A stretch of DNA of 64,000 nucleotides from Laccaria trichodermophora (taxonomy: Eukaryota; Basidiomycota; Agaricomycetes; Agaricales; Hydnangiaceae): NCBI GenBank assembly GCA_018417955.1, contig JACTVC010000030.1, forward strand, positions 612,854 through 676,853, written 5' to 3'. This document shows, piece by piece, positions 58,573-64,000 of this stretch. The notes under the pieces are model-generated. The model saw nothing but the letters and a program-made list of their open reading frames with translations, had not been told where the DNA came from and ran no database searches. Both the position numbers and the translations under genes were made by a program. The number at the start of each line of letters is the position of its first letter. Within the stretch, counting starts at the first letter, position 1.

Positions 58573-58740
58573 TACATCAGCAAGATCACAAACAGCTTGG
58601 GCCGCTTGGCCAAGCCCACCAACTGCCCCAAGCTGCCAAGTTTGATCCGCTTGGCCGAAAAAAGAGGCCGGATATAAGCTGGCACAAATTCGGCCGAGTT
58701 GCTCCCAAGCCTCTCCCAAGTGACGCCGATTCAGTTGTGA
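58573..58740 (+). repeat. Dispersed repeat, copy 1 (inverted relative to 60.03-60.17 kb)
   Basis: Starts TACATCAGCAAG and ends near CTCCCAAGTGACGCCGATT, with several CTTGG/CCAAG palindromes between. The reverse complement of 60030-60172 starts and ends with the same sequences. Confidence 0.5.
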
Positions 58741-58948
58741 TTGCTCGATTTTCATTATCTTTGGGCTACCACATGTAGACTACGCGCTATCTACAACTCC
58801 TTTCTGCACAAAAAGTCGGGTTCTCCCCGAATCTACAAAGGAATATGTTCCATCTAAGACTGGGTTAGTATGACATCTTAGGGATCAACGAAGACCATAC
58901 TCACGGCGGCACGGCACAGTCCCAACTCCCAGCTATGCACAGCAAAAA

Positions 58949-59400
58949 TCATGGTGAGATTCTCGCTGCCTCCATCTGGGTATCAACGAGCTCGGATTGT
59001 GGGCATGGCGAAGACAGCGGTGGCATTCTCCATATGAGGGTGGCAGAAGGCAGTGTACATAGTCAAGGAGGCTACCTGGATAGGGTGAACTAGTGAGTCA
59101 GGGACAGGGGACGAGGGAGAAGGGAACAAACCGATGTCCGAGGCGTTCTTGGCTGCTCAAAAGGAAACCGCACGTTGTGCATATATGGATAAAAAGGACC
59201 CAACGTCGCCCAACTCGTACACAGCAGCGGTGGGAATCACGCTACTTTGCACTGCCAGTATGACTGGGCTTGCAGAGATATATAGAGAAGACGGCGGTGA
59301 GATTCACGCCGCCTCCGTTTGGGTGCAAATAAGCTCGGAGTGGGGGCACAGCGAAGACAGCGGTGGAGTTCTCGCTGCTTCATTCTGGGTGCTGCGGGGC
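58949..59400 (+). repeat. Decayed minisatellite, unit about 63 bp
   Basis: Related units occur at about 58949, 59009, 59286 and 59351, with shared pieces GAAGACAGCGGTGG, CTCGCTGCYTC, TCTGGGT and GAGCTCGGA. The last two units are directly adjacent. Confidence 0.5.
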
Positions 59401-60029
59401 GGATGAGCTCAGGGGATAAGAATAGAACAGGCCACTGTCTGCCAATCTCTTCTTTCCCCCAGCCTAATTACACTTGCCGTCACATCGAAAAATGGCGGTG
59501 TTCCTTGCGCAGCTACCCCGTCATCAAGGTTGAGATGCAATGTCTAGAGTAAGGAGTCAGGTGGGTAATGATGAAGAAGGTGCTAGACGCACCATCGACG
59601 GCATGGTTGAACTCACCAACTCACAGCTAACCATCTTGTTCTGCTTCTCCAGGTATAAGGAGCCTCCTGCAAAGAGCGCCTTGAATGACTGCCGTGGCTC
59701 GTTCACACACATACATACCGGTCTCCGGCTCGTTCTTGCTTAGAGTAATCCTTCAAGGGCGTGATAGGTATGGTGAGCGGGGAATGACGAGCGGGTGTAA
59801 GTAAATGGAGAGATCAAGAGCGATGATTGAAAGAGCATAGAAATTTTCAACATTGTCACATGATTCAGATCATCGGACTTTGAATGGACTTATGAAAAAT
59901 TGTTTTCTACTAACGTTTGAGGGATGGCGTGACTGATGCGTTTTTGAACGGCGTGTTCATATCATAATATGTTGTATCTGACAAGTAAGTGTAAGTATGG
60001 TGCTTGGCTTCCAAACTCACTGAAATTTG

Positions 60030-60172
60030 GGCAATTGTAGTTGACGACACAAATCGGCATCAGCTTGGGAGTTGCTTGGGAGGGTCGTACGATTTTGGGA
60101 TGTTTGGCAAGCTCCCCAAGCTCCCAAGCGTCGCCAAACAATTTGCGGTCTTGCTGATGTAGGCGTGAGGAG
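60030..60172 (-). repeat. Dispersed repeat, copy 2
   Basis: Read on the minus strand it begins TACATCAGCAAGACCGCAAA and ends with CTCCCAAGCTGATGCCGATT, matching the copy at 58573-58740 at both ends, with a different middle. Confidence 0.5.
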
Positions 60173-60592
60173 TTTCTGGCAGGAAGGAGGCGCCTAAGAG
60201 GTGCTGCGCAGCATAGATAAACGACCGTTGACCAACCGTTACGGTAAGTACCCCGATCTCAATGATAGATTTCATTCTAATGATAGCCCATCCCATTTCT
60301 AGAACACCTATTTTCTCGGGCATGGTTTTCTTGGCTTTCAAAATCGGAACACCTTCGATATACGACGTCAAAAACGCGACAAACTTAGGTCTCCGCGCTT
60401 CCCGCTCTAATCAATCCCTGCCTTCCCCGCGAAGCGCATTGCAAGTATGGGCAAGGTATGTCATGTTGTTCAATCTTGAGGCGACGCTGCTTAGCTTCTC
60501 ATTAGCTCAAGATTCCAACCAAATTCGGTCGACATTCAGAACCAACGCACCCTCTACCAACATCTCCAACACCAGATCTCTGCGCTTCTAAC

Positions 60593-61211
60593 CGACAGCC
60601 AAACGAAACTGAAGTAGCTCGCATCTTACATGCCATCAGCCAGGCCGAAAGTGATGTTGCGGAGTTTGTGCAGGAAATGAAGACCAACCCACGAGATGCA
60701 GAGATTCGACAACGGTACATCGCCTGCAGTCACTTTCTTGAAGAACACAAAGGTCTTTTATCCCCGGTACGCCGGTTGCCCTACCAGATCTTGGCGCAGA
60801 TTTTCGATTTTTGTGCGAACGATTTGGAACCGTGTTGGACGGTTCCCTCGTGGACCTTGGCTCAGGTGTCACGCCGATGGAGGGCTGTTGCATTGACTTT
60901 TCCGGAGATTTGGGGTGTTGTCCGTCCGATAAGTTTGCCAATGAAGGATAACGGGAAAAAAATTGTTCCAGTGCTGAAGGAGGTCCTCCATCGTTCAGGC
61001 GAGCACCCGCTCTCTATACACATCTCTTCTGGCGAGAATGGTGTCGTTGCGTGATTTTAAGGCACTTACGCAGTTCATCCGGCATCGTTTGACCTCCTTA
61101 TATTCACTCAAAATAACTGTTCGAATGCCGCACGATGAGGACTATGTCCTTGAAGCGTTCAGCATCGCTCCCATGCTGCGAGAGGTGGAGATCGATTCTA
61201 TATGGTTTTAG
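60593..61211 (+). pseudogene. Truncated F-box gene
   Basis: The frame gives NETEVARILHAISQAESDVA, NPRDAEIRQRYIACSHFLEE, LLSPVRRLPYQILAQIFDFC, WTLAQVSRRWRAVALTFPEI and VLHRSGEHPLSIHISSGEN, a classic Agaricomycete F-box start without a clear ATG. At about 61050 a stop and frame change occur; the next frame continues ALTQFIRHRLTSLYSLKITV and EDYVLEAFSIAPMLREVEID to a TAG at 61209-61211. The remaining LRR part (usually 250 or more residues) is missing because the subtelomeric repeat array begins 50 bases later. Confidence 0.7.
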
Positions 61212-61264
61212 AGTAAGGGAAATAATGTTGGCCTTACAAATGTTAGACGAAATGGATAAAAAGG

Positions 61265-61395
61265 CTCGCAGGTCGAACGTACTCGACCTGCGAGGTAGAT
61301 ATGATTGTTTGCTCACAGGTCGAGTATGTTCGACCTGCGAGGTTAATATGATTGTTTACTCGCAGGTCGAACATACTCGACCTGTGAAGTACACA
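61265..61395. repeat. Cluster of AGGTCGA...TCGACCT palindromes
   Basis: Three imperfect palindromes of the form AGGTCGAACGTACTCGACCT are spaced about 55 bases apart and separated by GCGAGGT(T/A)(A/G)ATATGATTGTTTACT-like spacers. The same palindrome recurs inside the B units of the tandem array at 61674 and 61979. Confidence 0.8.
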
Positions 61396-61400
61396 CAATT

Positions 61401-62110
61401 ATGTATGTAGAAAGCCATTATATTCATTGCTCAGTCAATTGTGCACCATCTTTTCCGTTCTTGCATGCGTTCGAACCGGGCGCGTGTCTATTTGTCTTGG
61501 ACGAACACACACGGAGGGTGGCCACCACCAAAAACAGGAAAGACACAATGTATGTACAATACATTATATTCATAACTTGATCAATTATGCTCCGTTTTTT
61601 ACATTCTTGGATTCGTTCGAACCGTACGAGTGTGTGTTTGTATTGTACGAACACACTCTATTTTTTACTCCCAGGTCGAACGTACTTGACCTGCGAGGTA
61701 CACAATGCATGTAGAAAGGCATTATATTCATACGTTGGTCAATTGTGCACCGTTTCTTCCGTTCTTGCATGCGTTTTAACCGTGCACGTGTCTGTTTGTC
61801 TGGGACGAACACGCGCGGAGGGTGCCCGCCACCCAGAACAGGAATGACAGAATGTATGTAAAAAGCCATTATATTGATAACTTGGTCAATTATGCCCCGT
61901 TCTTTACGATTTTGGACTTATTCGAGCCGTGTGAGTGTGTGTTTGTTTTGTACGAACACACACGATTTTTTACTCGCAGGTCGAACGCACTCGACCTGCG
62001 AGGTACTTCATGCATGTAGAATGCGATTATATTGATAACTTGGTCAATTATGCCCCGTTTGTTACGTTCTTGGATTCGTTCGAACCGTGCGTGTGTGCGT
62101 TTGTCTTTGA
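61401..62110 (+). repeat. Subtelomeric tandem array of alternating A (147 bp) and B (157 bp) units
   Basis: Unit starts (ATGYATGTAnAA) are at 61401, 61548, 61705, 61852 and 62010, so spacing is 147, 157, 147, 158. A units carry ...GCATGCGTTYKAACCG...GGACGAACACRCRCGGAGGG and end with a CCACC/AACAGGAA block. B units carry ...GGATTCGTTCGAACCG...GTACGAACACAC and the AGGTCGA palindrome. The last unit is a partial B-type. The pattern is an A-B dimer of about 305 bp repeated twice plus a part. Confidence 0.85.
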
Positions 62111-62118
62111 CTAGGGAG

Positions 62119-62577
62119 TGGAGCCCGAGCCGAAGGCGAGGGCGGTAAAGACGTAGGTATGAAGTGCTTGTAGCGAAGACAAAGAACAACAGGTGCTGCT
62201 GGGTAGCAACACAACCCTGTTTCGCTTTTATAAGCTCTTCGGGTTCTTTGTTATGCATTCGTTTGACGTCATCAAACAATAAGGATTCTATTAATAGATT
62301 TTCTATTGTTCTGATAAGCATCATGCGTCATTCCGACACGGAGATACGTATGGGCGCACAGCGCCCATAAGATAAGCAAGATAAGGCGGTCTAGAAACAA
62401 TCCGGAGTTCACCAGAACGTTCGAGAAGTGCCGCAGGTCTGTCTCCTCGACTTTTATTGGCTTTCACGTTCCGGGGAACGGGAGAAACCTCCGACTGTAC
62501 GACAAGTCCTTACTAGGACTGATTAATAAACGAACTGAGTCCGTTCCGCGCCTATCTGGCGCTATCTTCAACTTAGA
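62119..62577 (+). repeat. Subtelomeric element, copy 1 (459 bp)
   Basis: Nearly identical to 63511-63970. It begins GTGGAGCCCGAGCCGAAGGC and ends TATCTTCAACTTAGA. It holds a series of short hairpins: TATGGGCGC-ACA-GCGCCCATA, CGTTCC-GG-GGAACG, AGTCC-TTACTA-GGACT and GCGCC-TATCT-GGCGC. A minus-strand frame of about 50 codons (MMLIRTIENLLIESLLFD...) is shared by both copies but may be chance. Confidence 0.88.
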
Positions 62578-63497
62578 CGCTCTCCGAGCGCCTACGTGTT
62601 TAGCGACCATGCCAAACGGTTACGTAAGCATTCTCATCACCTTAACAATTGACATTGTTATGCGAAGCTATAGACTAAACGCATATCGTGCTACGTACTA
62701 TTAAGAGAGTAGACGGACCTTATTTTTACTACCCACCATGCCGGGGGGCGTAAGGTTTTCTTTGTTAGGGTTAGCGTTAGGGGTTAGGGTTAGCTATATT
62801 TCTAGGTGTGAGAACCAGGAAAGATCGTTTTATTAAAAACGTAGTACTCACGGTTAGAGTTAGGGTTAGGGTTGTTAGAGTATCCTCCACCTAGGACTAG
62901 TTGCGATTGCAAAGGTTGCCGCTACAACTGTAGCTGACAAGCTTTCGGTTACTAGTACCTCGTCAGTGCAATGCGAGTCTTTTATACACGCTCAAGTGTG
63001 GTTGTGTTAGGTGCATCTACGTGAACAAATTATGCTCGACTATGGGTACTAAGCACTAGGAAACCAGAGGCTCGTGAACGAGTATAGTAACTTCGTACTT
63101 GTTTTCCCCCATCGACTCTAATCTTCACCAATAACACGTTGTCATCGATAAGAACGATAAGCAACTGATAACAATCAATCGATCCGTGATAACGGACGTC
63201 TAGATAAGAGAATCCCTTGTGAAACCGCTAACCGTTTCACTCATTTGGTAGCGTTCAATGCATTTTCATGCATAGATTGCTAGATCGGATGGGATCTAAC
63301 AATAGCTGATGTCTTATCTTTTACAACAAGACGTCAGGAGGCACAAGCGCTAACATTTCCGCAGTTACTCCGACAGAGCGGACCACCGTATGTCCGATAT
63401 AACGTTTCTCCGAAGATAAGCCAACGTTTGTGCCTAAGTTTCGGCAAAAAGAGGGTGCCTTCGTGATATATACTGTGACGTCGTCTGCAACGGCGTC
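62578..63497. other. Spacer between the two subtelomeric elements
   Basis: About 920 bases with many short palindromes and no gene. It contains two interstitial telomeric tracts (62764-62792 and 62853-62874). Confidence 0.6.
62764..62874 (+). repeat. Interstitial telomeric repeats
   Basis: Two degenerate TTAGGG tracts: 62764-62792 (with TTAGCG and TTAGGGG variants) and 62853-62874 (with a TTAGAG variant). Both have the same orientation as the terminal telomere. Confidence 0.88.
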
Positions 63498-63510
63498 TTA
63501 GGGTTAGGGT
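63498..63510 (+). repeat. Interstitial telomeric repeat next to element copy 2
   Basis: TTAGGGTTAGGGT directly precedes the second copy of the 460-bp element. The first copy is preceded by CTAGGGA, perhaps a decayed version. Confidence 0.85.
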
Positions 63511-63970
63511 GTGGAGCCCGAGCCGAAGGCGAGGGCGATAAAGACGTAGGTGTGAAGGGCTGTTAGGCGAAGCAAAGAACAACAGGTGCTGCTGGGTAGC
63601 AACACAACCCTGTTTCGCTTTTATAAGCTCTTCGGGTTCTTTGTTATGCATTCGTTTGACGTTATCAAACAATAAGGATTCTATTAATAGATTTTCTATT
63701 GTTCTGATAAGCATCATGCGTCATTCCGACACGGAGATACGTATGGGCGCGCAGCGCTCATAAGATAAGCAAGATAAGGCGGTCTAGAAACAATCCGGAG
63801 TTCACCAGAACGTTCGAGAAATGCCGTAGGTCTGTCTCCTCGACTTTTATTGGCTTTCACGCTCCGGAGAACGGGAGAAACCTCCGACCATACAACAAGT
63901 CCTTACTAGGACTGATTATTAAACGAACTGAGTCCGTTCCGCGCCTATCCGGCGCTATCTTCAGCTTAGA
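63511..63970 (+). repeat. Subtelomeric element, copy 2 (460 bp)
   Basis: Direct repeat of 62119-62577 with scattered substitutions. It ends CTTAGAGGG and runs straight into the telomere. In the main hairpin GGGCGC now faces GCGCTC, a G-U wobble on the plus strand. Confidence 0.88.
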
Positions 63971-64000
63971 GGGTTAGGGTTAGGGTTAGGTTAGGGTTAG
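63968..64000 (+). repeat. Telomere (TTAGGG)n
   Basis: Five to six TTAGGG units, one of them shortened to TTAGG, reach the window end. The G-rich strand runs 5'->3' towards the end, as expected for a right chromosome end. The short length means the tract is cut by the assembly. Confidence 0.93.

Larger units (their letters stand above)
57011..60592. other. Decayed subtelomere-proximal region
   Basis: Apart from the relics and repeats listed separately, no complete gene is supported here. Confidence 0.35.

Noticed and set aside
61890..62324. Minus-strand frame shared by both subtelomeric elements as a protein gene
   Set aside because: It only spans the repeated DNA, diverges at once outside it and shows no domain; conservation is explained by the DNA repeat. 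A telomere-linked RecQ helicase was looked for and not seen.
1..64000. tRNA, rRNA or CRISPR loci
   Set aside because: The only tRNA-like sequence is the 12-base primer site of the copia element; no CRISPR-like spaced repeats are present and the genome is eukaryotic.

Overview
The window looks like the right-hand end of a chromosome of a filamentous mushroom-forming fungus (Basidiomycota, Agaricomycetes). The evidence is the very intron-rich genes (many introns of about 50-60 nt), gene families typical of that group (AA9 LPMO, GH5_9 exo-glucanase, DUF6533/DUF6534 membrane proteins, MAGP-type GPI glycoprotein, many F-box/LRR genes), and TTAGGG repeats in telomere orientation at the last bases. 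I could not assign a species.

Layout. 1-11.6 kb is gene-dense: a 3' gene end, a small cysteine-rich membrane protein, a membrane-anchored GH5_9 glucanase, an F-box gene, a large secreted beta-rich protein and a secreted PLC-like phosphodiesterase. 12.4-18.6 kb is a transposon nest: a complete Ty1/copia LTR element (5-bp target duplication, half-tRNA primer site, pol killed only by TGA codons) followed by two MITEs. 18.9-36.3 kb holds a MAGP glycoprotein, a DUF6533 protein, three F-box genes, a TA-flanked MITE and a DUF3533/SNG1 transporter-like gene. 39.5-48 kb holds a Zn2Cys6+C2H2 regulator, a TIR element with 8-bp duplications whose only visible gene is a multi-zinc-finger protein, a DUF6534 gene split by a hAT-type MITE, and an AA9 LPMO with altered active-site residues.

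From about 48 kb gene content decays: a degenerate membrane-protein gene, a dynein heavy-chain tail relic, probable further dynein and coiled-coil relics, partial duplications and a truncated F-box gene. From 61.2 kb the sequence is subtelomeric: alternating 147/157-bp tandem repeats, a 460-bp hairpin-rich element present twice, interstitial TTAGGG tracts, and the telomere.

Functional themes: cell-wall and lignocellulose glycan handling (GH5_9, AA9), cell-surface/secreted proteins (MAGP, PLC-like, DUF7223-like), basidiomycete-specific multi-pass membrane families and expanded F-box proteins. There is no evidence of operons or of a biosynthetic cluster. The most unusual item is the zinc-finger gene carried inside the TIR element at 41,178-42,545. 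All exon joins were made by eye from splice signals and reading frame and have no transcript support.
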